Notes under the pieces: generated by a model
What the model was told of the DNA's origin: nothing
What the model saw: only the letters and a program-made list of their open reading frames with translations
Database searches by the model: none
Shown: in pieces, positions 33,426 through 45,856 of the stretch
Layout of the letters: each line of letters opens with the position of its first letter
How positions within the stretch are numbered: the first letter of the stretch is position 1
Program-made: the position numbers and the translations under genes
Assembly: GCA_022385805.1 (NCBI GenBank)
Contig: MU277685.1
Span: 248,001-312,000, forward strand
Origin: Pilatotrama ljubarskyi
Lineage: Eukaryota; Basidiomycota; Agaricomycetes; Polyporales; Polyporaceae
Reading direction: 5' to 3'
DNA: 64,000 nucleotides

Positions 33426-36400
33426 ATGAGGTTCACCAAACCGGCATGGGTCATGCACAAAGGTCCGTCAGACACTCCGAGACGTCTGTGCTAAGCCAAC
33501 CTCTCTCCGCTGCTCAGACTCTGCCATGCGCGGGGACGAGAAACGCGTCTCGATATTCTCCTGCCACGTCCACCCTGACGGCTCCCGGATAGCCACCGGA
33601 GGCCTTGACGCCAAAGTGCGCATATGGAGTACGAAGCCTATCCTAAATCACGCCTCCGAGCTCTCGGGGCGGCCGCCGAAGTCCCTGTCCACTCTTACTA
33701 TGCATACCGGCCCGGTGCTGGTCGTGCGGTGGGCGCACTCGGGCAGGTGGCTCGCGAGTGGCAGTGACGACGAGATAGTGATGATTTGGGACCTGGATCC
33801 GTGAGTACCCTATCCCTAGGTTCATCTGAGTGTCCAGGTGGCTGAACGCGGTATGCCCGGGTAGGACAGCTAGGGGAAAGGTCTGGGGTTCGGACGAAGT
33901 CAATGTTGAGGGTTGGAAACCTCTGAAGCGGTTGGTGGGCCATGAGAGTGGTGAGTTCATCTGTCTTCCCTGGGCGTGTATAGATGCCTGAGAGTGTTCA
34001 AGACGTGACGGACGTCGCATGGTCTCCCGGAGACCGATACCTCGCGTCTGTAGGTCTGGATTCGGCGGTGTTGATTTGGTGCGGATATACCCTAGGTGCG
34101 TGGATCCCACTAGTGCTTCCCGGATGATCCTCAACTCGTACGCACAGAACGGATACGCAAGATCGACCAGCACCAAGGTTTCGTGAAGGGAGTATGTTGG
34201 GACCCCGTAGGGGAGTTCTTGGCGACCGGCTCTGACGACAGGTCTGTCAGAATATGGCGGACGACTGATTGGGAGCTTGAAGCTGAGGTCCGGAAGCCAT
34301 TTGATCATTCTCCGGGGACTTTCTTCAGACGACTGAGGTCAGCATATGCCGAGTGAGTCCGCTGAGTTATGCTGAAGCAGCCAACAGCTGGTCTCCGGAC
34401 GGGGCTCACATCACGGCGTCAAACGCTACGAACAACGAGGGCTACGTCTTCATTGCTGCCGTCATAGCGCGTAATACCTGGACGTCGGAAATCAGCTTAG
34501 TCGGGCATGAGAATACCGTCGAGGTTGCGGTAAGACCGGACCTCATATGACCTCACTTACGTTTACTTACGATCTCCACTCAGGCATACAACCCTCATAT
34601 ATTCCTGCGCGATCCTTCTCAACCGGTGACAGCCCCCAACATTTGCTCCGTCGTTGCTCTTGGAGCAGATGATCGTGCAGTGTCGGTTTGGCAGACGAAA
34701 GCGCCCCGGCCACTCATAGTGGCCAAGGATGTCTTCGAGAGACAGATCATGGACCTGAGCTGGTAAGAGCGCTGGTCCTCCCTTGTCGCTTACCCGACTC
34801 ATATGTCGCCAGGTCCGCGGACGGTCTCACGTTGTACGCGGTCTCCTCCGATGGGACTATGGCCGTCTTCAGCTTCGATGTGACAGAGCTGGAAGGAATC
34901 GCCCCTGCGTCTGCACAGGAGCAGTACTTGAAGCGATTCGGGTTCACCCCTCCACCTCTGCCGGACGGCTTCTCGCATCAGATTCCTATGGACCCTGCAC
35001 AGGCTCAGGCGAACAATCGCATCACCCCTCCCCCATCACCCCGCGCCCAGAGTCAAGACTTCGGCACAGCTGCTCCAGCAACTGTCCAGAGTGGCGGCGA
35101 GCAAATACATACGCTTGTTGCGAAGCGCAAGCCGAAGAAGCGCATACAGCCTACATTCGCCGGGTCGCTGTCTGGCGCAGCGCCTTCATCGTCTATCAAC
35201 GGCGTCAATGCTGTCCCGTCCTCAAAGCCTGTGTCCATTGTCCCCGTCTCCAGCTCAGCAGCACCAGCACGTCCGTTCCAAGATGTTCCATCCTCGAGCA
35301 GTGTCCCTATCACCGTGCCTACGACCTCGGCACTGGCGTTATCAGTCTCACAACCATTCGGCGAGAGCAGCAGCAGCGGATTCGGGTTGGGGCTCAACAC
35401 CGGCGAGGCTGCAGACGACTTCTCGATGGATCTCGATGGCGAGGTCCGCATTAGCTCGCTAGAGACCTTCGGACAGAATGGCAAAGGCAAGCGGAGGGCG
35501 GGAGAAGATGTGGACGATCGTATTGGGACGAAGCCACGGACCCTTGGCGGAGACAGGGTCAGAGAGAATGTCCCTGTACGGCCGCTTAGCAGCCGCAGCG
35601 CAGCACCCATGGCAATATCCTCTTTGCTGGCTGACGGGCCAAGCCTCGGTGGGAGGTTGGAAGCACCGCAGCTCGTTACGTACCTCAAGGCGACAGTCGA
35701 GGGCAGCGAGGATATTTTCGAGGGCAGGAACGCCGAGGGAGATGGTATGTTTTATTGTTGGTCCCATGCAGGCTGTTGCTGACATTGTCTACAGAACCAA
35801 ACGAGGTCATATTCGTGAGCGGCAAGCAGACGCAGTGGCTCGACTATCTGCCCTCACCAATCATCGCGCTGACTGCCACGTCCACCTTCTGTGCTGCCGC
35901 AATGCAAGATGGCTCGGTCAACGTCTATTCGCATACTGGTAGACGTCTCATGCCGGCGCTCAGTCTTGGCACCTCCTGTCACTCATTGAGTGGATCCAAG
36001 AATATGCTTTTGGCTCTGACAACTTCCGGCATGCTCTACGTCTGGTGGGTGACAATTTCTACGAGACATAAATGCTCGCTGATAGCAATTACAGGGATAT
36101 CAGGAAGCAGGCCGCTAAATTTACCCCAACATCGGTTGCTCCTATCCTCGCTGCATCACCCAATCTCACCATTGTCACCGTCGCTGTCCGACCGAATGGC
36201 GCTCCTGTGATCCAGCTATCAGATGGCGTCGCGTACTCTTACGACCCCTCCCTTCTGGCGTGGACCAAGCTCAGCGAGCCCTGGTGGGCGGAGGGCTCGG
36301 ACGCATGGCAAGGCCGTCAGCGCAACAACACCTTGTCCGCAGCCCGCGGGCCTGTCGCCATTATCGAGGGCGCCGTCAGCGAGCGGATGGCAATTGACAA

Positions 36401-36876
36401 CAGTCGAGCAGAGAAAGTGCGGCCGGCATGGTGGAACGCGGCACTTACGCTGGGACATCTTGAGACCAAGTTGCACGCTGCAAAGGCGCTGGATAGCCCG
36501 CAGGAGTACAAACAGGCTCTCCTCTTATACGCGAAGCGGATCGCCGATGAAGGGTTCAGAGCGAAGGCTGAGGAGCTGGTGAAGGAGTTGTTCGGGCCTG
36601 TCTATTGGTGCGATCTCTGAGCCTTTTCCTCTGAGCTTTATCATTGACTTGGTCGTCCTATCTCCAGGCGACCGAACCGTGACGACTCTTGGTCGCCGAC
36701 GACACTCGGCATGTCGAAACGCGACCTCCTGAAAGAGGTCCTAAACATATTTGGTAAGTTCCGTGTTTCTATATGAGGTCATGTCTGACTTCGAGGCGTG
36801 CAGTGCGTAGTAAAACCCTGACGAAGCTCGGGCAAGACTGGCAAGACATCATGAAAAAGTCGCAGAACGGAGAGTG
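33426..36876 (+). CDS. HIR1: Histone chaperone HIR1/HIRA
   Basis: The gene starts at 33426 with the family's conserved opening MRFTKPAWVMHK and ends at 36876. The N-terminal half is a WD40 propeller: CHVHPDGSRIATGGLDAKVR, WAHSGRWLASGSDDEIVMIW, VTDVAWSPGDRYLASVGLDS, GVCWDPVGEFLATGSDDRSV, MDLSWSADGLTLYAVSSDGT. A Ser/Pro-rich linker contains a basic segment (VAKRKPKKRIQPT) before the Hira C-terminal domain (WLDYLPSPIIALTATSTFCA, AAAMQDGSVNVYSHTGRRLM, LLALTTSGMLYVWDIRKQ). The HIR complex deposits H3-H4 independently of replication and represses histone genes. Some dozen short introns are needed; one (about 33948-34003) ends at a less usual TTCAAG acceptor. Confidence 0.93.
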
Positions 36877-37228
36877 ATCTTCGCAGATCATGGCCAGTGT
36901 ACTTGTCATTATGGTTCCTCTGGGTCAACTACTGTACTCTTGATAATATGTTACGCTGTTTTTGCTGCTGGATGTATGGGTCGATCAGTCTGAGGGTAAT
37001 ACTATTGTTTGAGTCTTCATTGACGAGGGACGTGGAGAAAGGAGTCTTTGTGCCGGCTGCCAGTAAATATTCGTAGGGGTCACAAACCATTGCCGATTGC
37101 GGTACAACAGTGTCAGCGTGACACACTCGCCTCCGGAGTCACGCGTGTTCGACGCGGCTGAACTGTTCAGTGTGGCCACCACTGCTAGCTTCTCGTTCCG
37201 CTCGTATTCGCCACATGGGGCATGTAGT
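36877..37228. other. Spacer between HIR1 and the JTB-family gene
   Basis: No gene was recognised in these 352 bases. Confidence 0.35.
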
Positions 37229-37823
37229 ATGAAGTGCACTGCTTTGACATGGTGAGCCGTCAAGAAGTCCTGGTCTGTAGACGTGCTAGAAATGCACGGT
37301 GCCATAGGTTCCTATGGACTTTACTCCTGCAGATCGTCCTTGCTCAGGTTCCGGGTAATGGGACTCACCTGGTGTGCAAACCTTTCGGGACGTGCGAGCC
37401 TTGTCCAGACGACTCTGTAAGTTATGAAACCCTGCTACGGCTGAGCTGGCCTTGACTTTGGTGTAGCTCCATGAACCATTCTGCCAACCCTTCGGCAACC
37501 GTCGTTTGATGCATTGCGTCCCCGCATCCTCACTGCCAGCTCCTGGAAGAGGACCAAACCCCACCAACACTTCCGTCACACGCCCCCCTGCTCCCACTCA
37601 GACCGCTCAAGGCGAGACACTCGGATGGGAATCGTGCGGTCGCATCGTGGAGAAGGAGCGCGCCGACTTCTACGAATTCTTTGCGTGCAACCTCTTCATC
37701 AGCATCGTCGCCATCGCTGTCGTATTGGCAAGGTCCAAACGACTGCAGGCTATCCAAGCACGGCAGCTTGCTGCTCGTATTGGCCTGGTTCGAGGATCTC
37801 CTGGAGGGTGGGCGAATGGATGA
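37229..37823 (+). CDS. JTB-family single-pass membrane protein
   Basis: Three exons (37229-37251, 37308-37416, 37467-37823) give 162 residues in frame. The start at 37229 was chosen because splicing 37252-37307 creates a clear signal peptide (MKCTALTWFLWTLLLQIVLA). The lumenal part is cysteine-rich (CKPFGTCEPCPDDS, EPFCQPFGNRRLMHCVPASS). After a Pro/Thr linker comes WESCGRIVEKERADFYEF, one membrane span (ACNLFISIVAIAVVLARS) and a short basic tail (KRLQAIQARQLAARIG). Order and motifs match animal JTB (jumping translocation breakpoint): cysteine-rich ectodomain, SCR-x-(L/V)-x-E-(Q/K)-R, helix, basic tail. JTB has been linked to cytokinesis and mitochondria in animals; the fungal role is unknown. 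Confidence 0.72.
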
Positions 37824-38515
37824 CAGGCATACAGCTTGGGTTGACTGGACATGTGAGTGACTTCGCTTGAACTGCATGAGTACAGCGTGACCGACAAATC
37901 TGCAGCTCTGTAAGATTCCTAGGGTTCTAGACTAATACTATACCTTCCGTCGCCCCCTTCGACCGTGCTGCGCCCGTGTCTCACCCTCACGCTTGTCCTC
38001 AGCGAGACGGGATTCACGCGAAACACATTGTGTCCGAGCTCTGTCAGCTCAAAAAGCGGTTCTTATACCGGTGAGAATGCAGGCTCCCAGCCCTTAAATT
38101 GGAGCGGCTCTCCTGTAGATCAATGACGATGCAGAACTTGAGGAGTGCGCTCCTTTCTTGCGCGAGCTCAGGCCATGATTTGTTGGAAAAGTCTTCCGTA
38201 CCGTCTGCGTTTGTAGCGATGAGGTAAGCGCCGCCCCGCGAAAAGTGGTAACCCGCGCGAAGCCCGACGGGCCACTTTGGATGCGCGCTCTCACATTCGT
38301 GGTCATTTGACAATCGACTATCCTCAGGAGCCAGTCATCGCCTAGCGCTGACCGCCGACGTGGGCATGAATGCCTCTCCTCAGCCGCGCGAGGAGAGAGA
38401 CGGGGATCATAGGCGCACCATGGGGTAAATGCCCCGAGGTGCTTCATATATGCGAGGTAGCTTGGCTCCTCGGGGCTGCAACTCTTCTGTCTTTCTCCCC
38501 AGGATAAACGCGAGC
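37824..38515. other. Spacer before the expansin-like gene
   Basis: A minus-strand open frame of 89 codons (38044-38313) was noted, but no family or gene structure supports it. A TATATG element near 38446 may serve the downstream gene. Confidence 0.35.
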
Positions 38516-39546
38516 ATGCTCTTCACCGTCCTTGTGGCCGCCGTCATCGTCGTTGTTACAAGCATCGAACCCGCAGATGCCGTCGCAGGAGTGACTACCT
38601 TCAACGATGTACGTCATCAGAGCCCTCTAGTTGGACGGTGTCCGTTCTTCAACCTTAGTATGTCTCGGGTGTAGTTCGGTACACAAAGCACCGTAGCCTG
38701 TGCAGGTACGGAATGCCATTCATAACCGGCGCCGGTGACTCATCATTCGTACCGCCAAGGCTTCGCATCTACAAACAGTCAAGGCAGCGGGATCTTTGCG
38801 GCAGCCATGAGCGACTTGTCCCCTCTCTGGCAAGGTGCCAGATGTCAAGGCACCATGGACGCCAGCAAATGCAACGGCAGGGGCTCCTGTGTGAATTGCG
38901 TGGGGCGTGAGTTGTTTGCGACAAAATCCCGGAGTATGTTCGCCTCTCAGGCGGTGCTTCGTAGCGGCTTGCCCAGACGAGGAACGTTGTGGAACGGTAT
39001 GACATCGTCTATGATCCTTGGCACCAGAGGCGCTGACTGGCGTCGCCACAGTGCTTCAATGTCAAGTGTATGTCGGCGGCTCATGCCGCTCAGTCCTGTA
39101 TTGATACTTCGCAGGCACTGGCTCCCTCGACGGCGAGACGTCCGGCGCGTGCTCGGGTAGGACTATCAAGGTCAAGATCGTCGACGCGTGAGTGAAATAG
39201 GTGCTCTCTCCATTTTCGGCTTCCTGCATTTTGACTCGGGCTTTGCCAGTTGCCCGGCCACCCATCCGGCCAACTTCTGCAAGATTCCCCAGTTTGGCGG
39301 CGTATGTACACTTTTCCACCCCTCGCGGACGTTCGCTGAGTGCTGTTCTTGCTGCAGACCATTCGCCCTATCGAAGCATGCGAGCAGCCAGGTGTGAACG
39401 CGCTTGACATCGCCACCACTGCGCGGAGTGCGCTGTCGACTTTCGTGAGTACCGGAGAATTGGGATCACGGCCACTATATACTGATGTGTTCCTGTGCGA
39501 GCAGCAAGGGAATCTCAACATCGACATTGAACAGACCTCGTGCTAA
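38516..39546 (+). CDS. Secreted expansin/barwin-like double-psi beta-barrel protein
   Basis: Translation starts at 38516 with a signal peptide (LFTVLVAAVIVVVTSIEPAD). After splicing the mature protein reads GVTTFND, STVACAGFASTNSQGSGIFA, AAMSDLSPLWQGARCQGTMD, SKCNGRGSC, CFNVKCTGSLDGETSGACSG, VKIVDACPATHPANFCKIPQ and ends INIEQ-like DIEQTSC. The CFNVKC pattern and the VKIVDACP strand match fungal RlpA-like double-psi beta-barrel (expansin/loosenin-like) proteins. These act on or bind plant or fungal cell walls, often without measurable hydrolysis. At least six introns are needed; the one near 38901-39049 is my least certain, because its boundaries decide a cysteine next to CFNVK. Confidence 0.74.
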
Positions 39547-39878
39547 GTTGCTTGGCCCTCGTCATTGTCTTACTGTGGAAGCCGTCTCTCCATCTAATAG
39601 CATTAGTAGTTCACACGGCGTGAAATGGCTGTCCTGAGTCCGTTGAGTCGTCTCAATTTAGTCTTTGCTTTCCATCTTTGTCTCATACAAAATGCGAAAT
39701 ATACGGAGCTCGTCATCCCATTGCATATCGTAACTACTACAAGCGTGAAATCGTCTACGAAAGAGCCCTGCAGGCGACGCGGCTGAGCGCGCGGTCCCTA
39801 ACATTTTGCCATACATAAGGATATTAAGAGATACACAGCGAGATACTCTGACACGCCATCACGAGAGACACGACAAGC
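39547..39878. other. Convergent spacer between expansin-like gene and FET3
   Basis: Two 3' ends; no gene was seen. Confidence 0.4.
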
Positions 39879-42264
39879 TCAGGAGCTGCGCTTCTTGAGC
39901 AGGCCGAAGAAGCGGCCGCGTCGCTCCTTGGCCTCTACCTGCTCGCGCACCTCGTGCTCCATCTCCTCCTCCGAGATGTGTCCGCCGAGCGTGTACCACG
40001 TCACCGTGGCCATGCCGATCGTGGCGGTGAGCACGCAGCCAAACATCGCGCCGATGCCCTTCGGGTGCCAGCCGTTGTTCTGCGGGAACGGCCCGAGCGT
40101 GAGCCCGGCGAGGTCGGTCGTCGACGCGTGTCCGGCGGCGTTGCCGGAGATCGGCTTGCCGAGCGCGGTGCATTGGTCGAACATGAACTGGGGGATGTTG
40201 TTGCGCTCCTGTGCGACGAGAGGTGCCTCGATGAACACCACGGCGAGACCGACTTCAAGATGCCATTCGATGTGGCCTGCACCAGGACTGTCAGCAACTG
40301 GGCGCGAGTATTTGATAAGGGTTGGACTCACAATGGAAGAACCAGGCGCCGGGGTTGTCCGCGGTTACACGGAGAGTGACAGAGTTCATGGATGGCACCT
40401 GGACGGTGTCGCGGCGCATGGGGTTTGGCTGGCTGTTGTTCAGAGGCGGGTTGAGCGCAGGGTCGTCGGACGTGTAGTCTTGAGAACGGCCGACGAGCTG
40501 CATCTGGTGCCCGTGCAAGTGGCTGCAGAGAAAGACAGTCAGCGGCCACATCCGCAGGAGAATGCACGAGGGATACGCACAAGGGGTGCTTGCCGGCATC
40601 GCTGTTCTTCAGGACGATGTCGAAAGTCTCTAGATGGTCGATGACGAAGCTGTTCGGGCCGTACGCGTTCGCCACCGTCGCGTTCTGGCCGAGGCTCATC
40701 TCGGACATGATCGAGGGCACGAGCGGGCTGTTGTACGTGACCAGGTTGAACATGGCGTGGTTCGTGCCGTCGTCCATCGTGTCGAAGCTGACCTCGAGCT
40801 CGATGGTGCGGTCAGCGGGCGGGAGCGGCTTGGCGATGAGCGGCACGAGCGAGAGGTCGTCGACGTCGTGGTATTCGTTCACCGTGCCGAGGTCTGTGAC
40901 CGGCTTGGAAGGGTTGTAGGTGATCGAGGACGTGATGTCTATAAGCAAAGGTCAATGAAGACTTAAAAGTACGTGAGAGCCGGCAGACGTACTGGGGTTG
41001 AGAGTGTCCGGAACAGTGTCGAACATGTCCGTGTCCATGTTAGCGTGGATGGCCCAGTTCGCGTTCGTGTCATTGCGAGCGGTCACTAGAACCGAGTACC
41101 GCTGGGCTACAGTGATCGAAATGAGGTCGATGGGCGACTCCTCGACGTCCGTCTGGAATGCACTAGTTAGCTCCCTGTCGGTGAGGCGAGAGACGCTACT
41201 GAGGACTTACCCCGTCAGCCTCGATGATGCGCATTTCATGGCCGTCGATCCAGAAGAAGAACGCAGCGAAAGCGCTGGTGTTCACAATGCGCAGACGGTA
41301 GGTCTTTCCGGGCTACTCGGGAGATCTGAGGTGTCAGAGGGAGAGCTCTCTAGGACTGTTGCGACGTAGGCTTACCTGGAAGGGTAGTGTCGCATTCTCG
41401 TTGAAGCCGACGGCACCGGTGACCGGGTCGGGAGAGGTACCAGCGATAGGACCGAGGTAAGACCCATTTTGCGCGAAGTAAATCAACGCGGAATCTGGGC
41501 GATTACGAGTCAGCCGACCGTCAGATCGCGAACCCCGCAGGTACATACCGGGTACAGGCTCGGCTCCACCAGGGTTCGCGATGCTGATGAACTGCTTGAG
41601 AAGGTCTGCATGCTGGTCGTGGTACCAATCACCAAGGACGATCGTGAATTCCTCGTCGTAGGCGTGGGCTTCCTTCTCTGGGTGGATGACGACAGGAGCC
41701 CGGAGACCGTCGACATATTGACCCTGAGGGAGATCGGTTCAGTACTCGGTTGACTCTAGTGACTGCAAACGCTTACCGAAGCGTGCGCGTGTACCCAGTA
41801 AGTGCCCCATTGGCCTGAGGAATTGATAGGCACGACGTAGTCGAAGGTCTGTCCGGTCGGGATACCGCTGCAATGACTCAGGCGTCAGCGACTCAGTAAG
41901 AGCGATAGGTAGATACCTACCACTGCGAGACGCCGACCGCACCGTCCATCCAGGAGGTGGAGTTGAAGAACATGCCGTGGTGGTGGAGGGAAGTGGCCTC
42001 CTCGATAGAGTTGGTGGCATGAACGAGCAGGAGGTCATTGGTCGTCACGTCAATTGGAGGAGGACTACGAGCATAGGTCAGTGACTTGTCTGCCTGAAGA
42101 CCGGACACTACTCACGGCCAGGTGCCGTTGACGCCAATGACTCGGCGGGGCTGGAGGCCGTCTGGGTTGGCGTTCTCAACGTAGGTGATGTTCCACCATA
42201 TCTCGTGGACCGCGCCAAGGGCGGGTGCCGCGGCGGAGAGGAGGGCGAGGGCTGACCACTTCAT
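39879..42264 (-). CDS. FET3: Fet3-type multicopper ferroxidase, membrane anchored
   Basis: Translation starts at 42264 with a signal peptide (MKWSALALLSAAAPALGAVH). Copper ligands appear in order: LHHHGMFFNSTSWMDG, YWVHAHASGQYVDG, HPFHLHGHQMQ (formed across an intron) and WFFHCHIEWHLEVGLAVVF. A C-terminal membrane span (GCVLTATIGMATVTWYTLGG) and a cytosolic charged tail (EREVEAK-type, ending GLLKKRSS) distinguish it from secreted laccases. Fet3 oxidises Fe(II) to Fe(III) at the plasma membrane and passes it to Ftr1. The gene is split by many introns. It is divergent from FTR1 and shares a promoter with iron-GATA motifs. Confidence 0.93.
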
Positions 42265-42528
42265 GTCTTCGACGTCGAGCGGGTAGGCGGACTACAGCAC
42301 TCTACGCTGGGCGAGATGCTGGCCAGAGGAAAGGGCCGCGTCAAGATAAGATATGGAGGACGGGGGCGGGCGGGGACCGGGAGGAGGCGAAGCGGTCTAA
42401 TATGAGGAGGCGGCATTTGTGCGAAGGTCAGACGATGGCGACCGAAGGAGTGGACCGGAGTAGTGAGTCTGCTGTGGCAGCAGTGCCGGTGGCGAGAGCA
42501 GGACTCTGTGAACCTGATCAGAAATTTT

Positions 42529-42537
42529 ATCAGATAA
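42529..42537. promoter_or_regulatory. Iron-GATA site ATCAGATAA, FET3-proximal
   Basis: Exact match to ATCWGATAA, the element bound by fungal iron-sensing GATA repressors. It lies 265 bases upstream of the FET3 start. Confidence 0.75.
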
Positions 42538-42931
42538 GCCGAGACGCACTCCGAGATCCCACACCCAGATCGCCGCGCGCCTGTCTTATCAGATTCCCAA
42601 TTTCGTCTGCGCCCATCTGCTCCTGCGACTTCGCGCTCTTCGGGCCCACAAGGTGTGTGCTCGCTCCCACAGGCGTCCCACAGACGCGGCCATTCTCTTC
42701 AACGCAAAACATACCCCCGTTGCGCAGCCATTCGAGACCACGCCGTCTAGCGTGTTCTCATGGCCGTCCAACTTAGCAGCCAGCGCGCACTTTGAGTGCA
42801 AACAAGCGCGTCGATCGTCGCGTGTAATTCAGGGCAGCTGCGTCACCGTGAACCCGAAATATCCCTGCCGTATGTTCTTCCGGCATCTGTCTGGCCTCGG
42901 ACCCAGATGGCCAGAGTCTGATGACCCCTTT

Positions 42932-42940
42932 ATCAGATAA
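42932..42940. promoter_or_regulatory. Iron-GATA site ATCAGATAA, FTR1 distal
   Basis: Exact ATCWGATAA match within TTATCAGATAAG, about 244 bases upstream of the FTR1 start. Confidence 0.75.
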
Positions 42941-43003
42941 GATGAGAACGGCCGACCGAGTCCTCGGTCGAACCTGTGGTCCCGGACTCTCGGGTCAAGG
43001 ATT

Positions 43004-43012
43004 ATCAGATAA
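43004..43012. promoter_or_regulatory. Iron-GATA site ATCAGATAA, FTR1 proximal
   Basis: Exact ATCWGATAA match within TTATCAGATAATG, about 172 bases upstream of the FTR1 start. Confidence 0.75.
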
Positions 43013-43183
43013 TGTGAGTCCATTCTGCGAATTCGATCGCTCTCGCGCCCCTCGCCTCCCTCCGAGGCCGCTATAATACTACCCGCGTGTGGCCTTTGCG
43101 CCTCAAGGTCCTTCGCCCTTGCAAGTCCCCCGCCGTCGCGTGCAGACTCAAGCCCGTCCGACCACCCCGCCCGCTCGGACAAG

Positions 43184-44663
43184 ATGGCCAGGAACGTCTT
43201 CTCCGTCCCCATCTTCTTCATCGTCTTCCGCGAGACCCTTGAGGCCGCCATCATCATCTCTGTCCTCCTCGGTCTCGTCGAGCAGATCATCCATGACGAC
43301 CCCCATCTCCTGCCGGGGACCACGCCCCCCGCTCCCGGCACGCCGGAGAACGAGAAGGAGCGGCCACCGCTCGAGAAAACCGGCAGCTCGGACAACGGCG
43401 TGAACAGCGACATCCTCGCCACCCAGCCTCAGCTCACGTCTGGCGAGGAGCCTCAGCCGGACACGAAGCTTCTCCTCCGCAAGATGCGCCTCTACATCTT
43501 CGCGGGTGCTTTCCTCGGTCTCTTTATCGCTCTCGCTATCGGCGCGGCCTTTATTGCCGTCTGGTTCACCCAGGCAGCCGACTTGTGGGCCAAGTCCGAG
43601 GAACTTTGGGAGGGTACGTGGACTCCGTGTCACGATAGACACACCTTCTGACTGAGCTCCAGGTATCTTTGAGCTGATCGCTTCGCTTATCATCTTCGCT
43701 ATGGGTGTTTCGATGCTCAAGATGGACCGCGCTAAGGCCAAATGGCGCGTCAAGCTCTCCCGTGCATTCTCTGGGAAGGGTAAGCCTCGCTGATATCGCA
43801 GTCCTAGTTGTCCGAAACTCACCTTGCGAGTCCAGCCGTCGACAAGGGCGCGAAGACGGGCAAGTACGTTTTGTTCATCCTGCCTTTGATCACTGTGCTC
43901 CGTGAAGGTATGTGGGTCGCTCCACGCACACGCATTGGGTGCTGAACGCCCTGCCTTCGTCTACAGGTATGGAGGCCGTCGTGTTCGTCGGCGGTGTCTC
44001 CCTCGGCCAGCCCGCTACGGCCATCCCGATTGCGGCTATCGTCGGCCTCGTCTGCGGTCTTATCTGTGGTTACCTCATTTACGCTTTCGCTAGCCGGACG
44101 AGTACGCGTCGCCCATCTCCGTCAGCGGCTATAGATGCTGAAGGCGAACATTTGCAGCGCTCACCGTCTTCATGGTCGTGATGACGAACTTCCTCTTGCT
44201 CATCGGCGCGGGCCTCTTCTCCAAGGCCATTTGGGCCTTCCAGACGAACGCGTTCAACCATCTGTGCGTATAGTCCATTCGTCTTCATCCTGGTCCATGT
44301 AATGACCGCTCCACTTGCCCACGCAGACTCGGCGCAGACGTCGACGACGCGGGGGGCGATGGCCCCGGCTCGTTCGACGTGCGCGGCAACGTCTGGCACC
44401 TCGACTGCTGCAACCCGGAGAACAACCTCGACAGCGACGGCTGGTCGATCTTCTCCGCCATCTTCGGCTGGACGAACTCGGCGACGCTCGGCTCCGTGCT
44501 CTCCTACGTCTTCTACTGGCTCGCGGTCATCGCGGTGCTCATCTGGATGAAGTTCCGCGAGGGCCGCACGAAGCTGCTCGGTAGGGAGAGCGACATGGGC
44601 CGCAAGCGCCGGGAGCGCAAGGAGGCGCGGGAGGCGCAGGAGGCCGCTGCTGCGAGCTCGTGA
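43184..44663 (+). CDS. FTR1: High-affinity iron permease FTR1
   Basis: Six exons (43184-43613, 43663-43779, 43836-43907, 43967-44101, 44158-44263, 44327-44663) encode 398 residues in frame. Seven hydrophobic spans fit the family. The iron-transport motifs are present as RETLE in the first span (FSVPIFFIVFRETLEAAIII) and REGME in the fourth region (LITVLREGMEAVVFVGGVSL), variants of REGLE. An exoplasmic loop (WHLDCCNPENNLDSDGWSIF) matches the conserved Fet3-facing loop of Ftr1. The cytosolic tail is rich in Arg, Glu and Ala. Ftr1 imports Fe(III) delivered by Fet3, with which it is divergently paired. Confidence 0.96.
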
Positions 44664-45856
44664 GCGGCTCGAGGCCTATGCGAGCTCGTCGTGGTAAAAT
44701 TATGATTATGGTGTTAGACGTTACGGTTACGATTTCTCTCTGCTACGCGACCAGTTGGTTCGGTTTCCCGTGTAGTATTGCACGTCGGTAATGCATCATT
44801 TGTGAACGGAACTATCGCGCCCAGTGGGAACGCATCTCTGCCCACCCGAAGACCTGCCAAAGTGCCCGGTCATGAGTGCTGTGTTGGTCACGACAGGCCA
44901 TACACTTGTCCTATCGCACCTGGACCACATGTTGTGGGATGAACTTCCGTGGCGTCCCGCTGACAGCGACGGTCCTGCCGCATGGTACGGGAAACCCGCT
45001 GAAGGCGCCTTCGCGACCCCGCTCACGGCATGGTGTTCCTGTATAGCGTGCGGCGCCACATTGTCTGTCCGTCCTGCTCCAAGTGTTCGACGTCTATACT
45101 CCGGGTTCTGTGCCTGGATGCGCTTGCTAGAGCCGTCCGAGAGCCTTCCAGTCTGTCACGGAAGCTTGCGAAGCTAGCGGGGTATCATGGCGTGATGGGG
45201 CCTGTCTCGACTTCCGCACCTTCCTAGGAGTTCGTATTAGGTCCTCCTTCCTTAGTCTCCGCTGTGCCGCTCGCTCGGCATGGGCGATTGCATTGCTCAG
45301 GGACCACGGTTCTCCCGAGAGGAGTATGATGCATGGACCCTTTCGGCGTCGCATGACTCTACGGTGCGACACTTGGTGAGAACGGGGGTTGCTAGTACTG
45401 CGAATAACTGCGAAAGGCAAGCCATAATTAGTGGCTATGAAGCATGTGCGCTCGGTTCCGCTGGATGATTGTTGGTGTAGTTCTGCATTTGGCAGGCGCA
45501 GAGGGATACGGCACATTGCCAGCGACGTTTGGCGCGCGATAGACTGTGCGTTAGAAGGAGGCGTGTCTTGGAGATGAGGCGCCTCGCAACATGAACTTGA
45601 GAGCGGCAGCCCGAGCGGACGTAAGGAGACGTACTCCGGTAACCCGACGGAAAAGAGAGCTGGGGGTACTGCTCGCAATTGGAGCGGCTAGAATAGCCCA
45701 ACTCGTTGCTGAGAGTGGTTGGCACCTGCCTACGCACTCACCCACGCACATCACGACGGGTGTCCGAGCCAGAGTTGAGTCTACGCAGCTCCTCTGCAAG
45801 GAAGCACGTCGCGCGGCGTTCTCAGCTTCGCTGCTGGAACCATCGCGAGTTATCAT

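Larger units (their letters stand above)
42265..43183. promoter_or_regulatory. Divergent FET3-FTR1 promoter
   Basis: This 919-base spacer contains three exact ATCAGATAA sites plus a near-match (TTATCAGATTC around 42586-42596). A TATAAT element at 43072-43077 lies about 107 bases before the FTR1 ATG. The layout indicates co-regulation by iron through a GATA repressor of the Urbs1/SreA class. Confidence 0.75.

Noticed and set aside
38044..38313. 89-codon open frame, minus strand (starts MSNDHECESAHPKWPVGL)
   Set aside because: Reasonable composition, but no family match, promoter or splice support; kept only as a note.
39879..42264. Laccase instead of ferroxidase
   Set aside because: The C-terminal membrane span, cytosolic charged tail and pairing with FTR1 fit Fet3 better than a secreted laccase.
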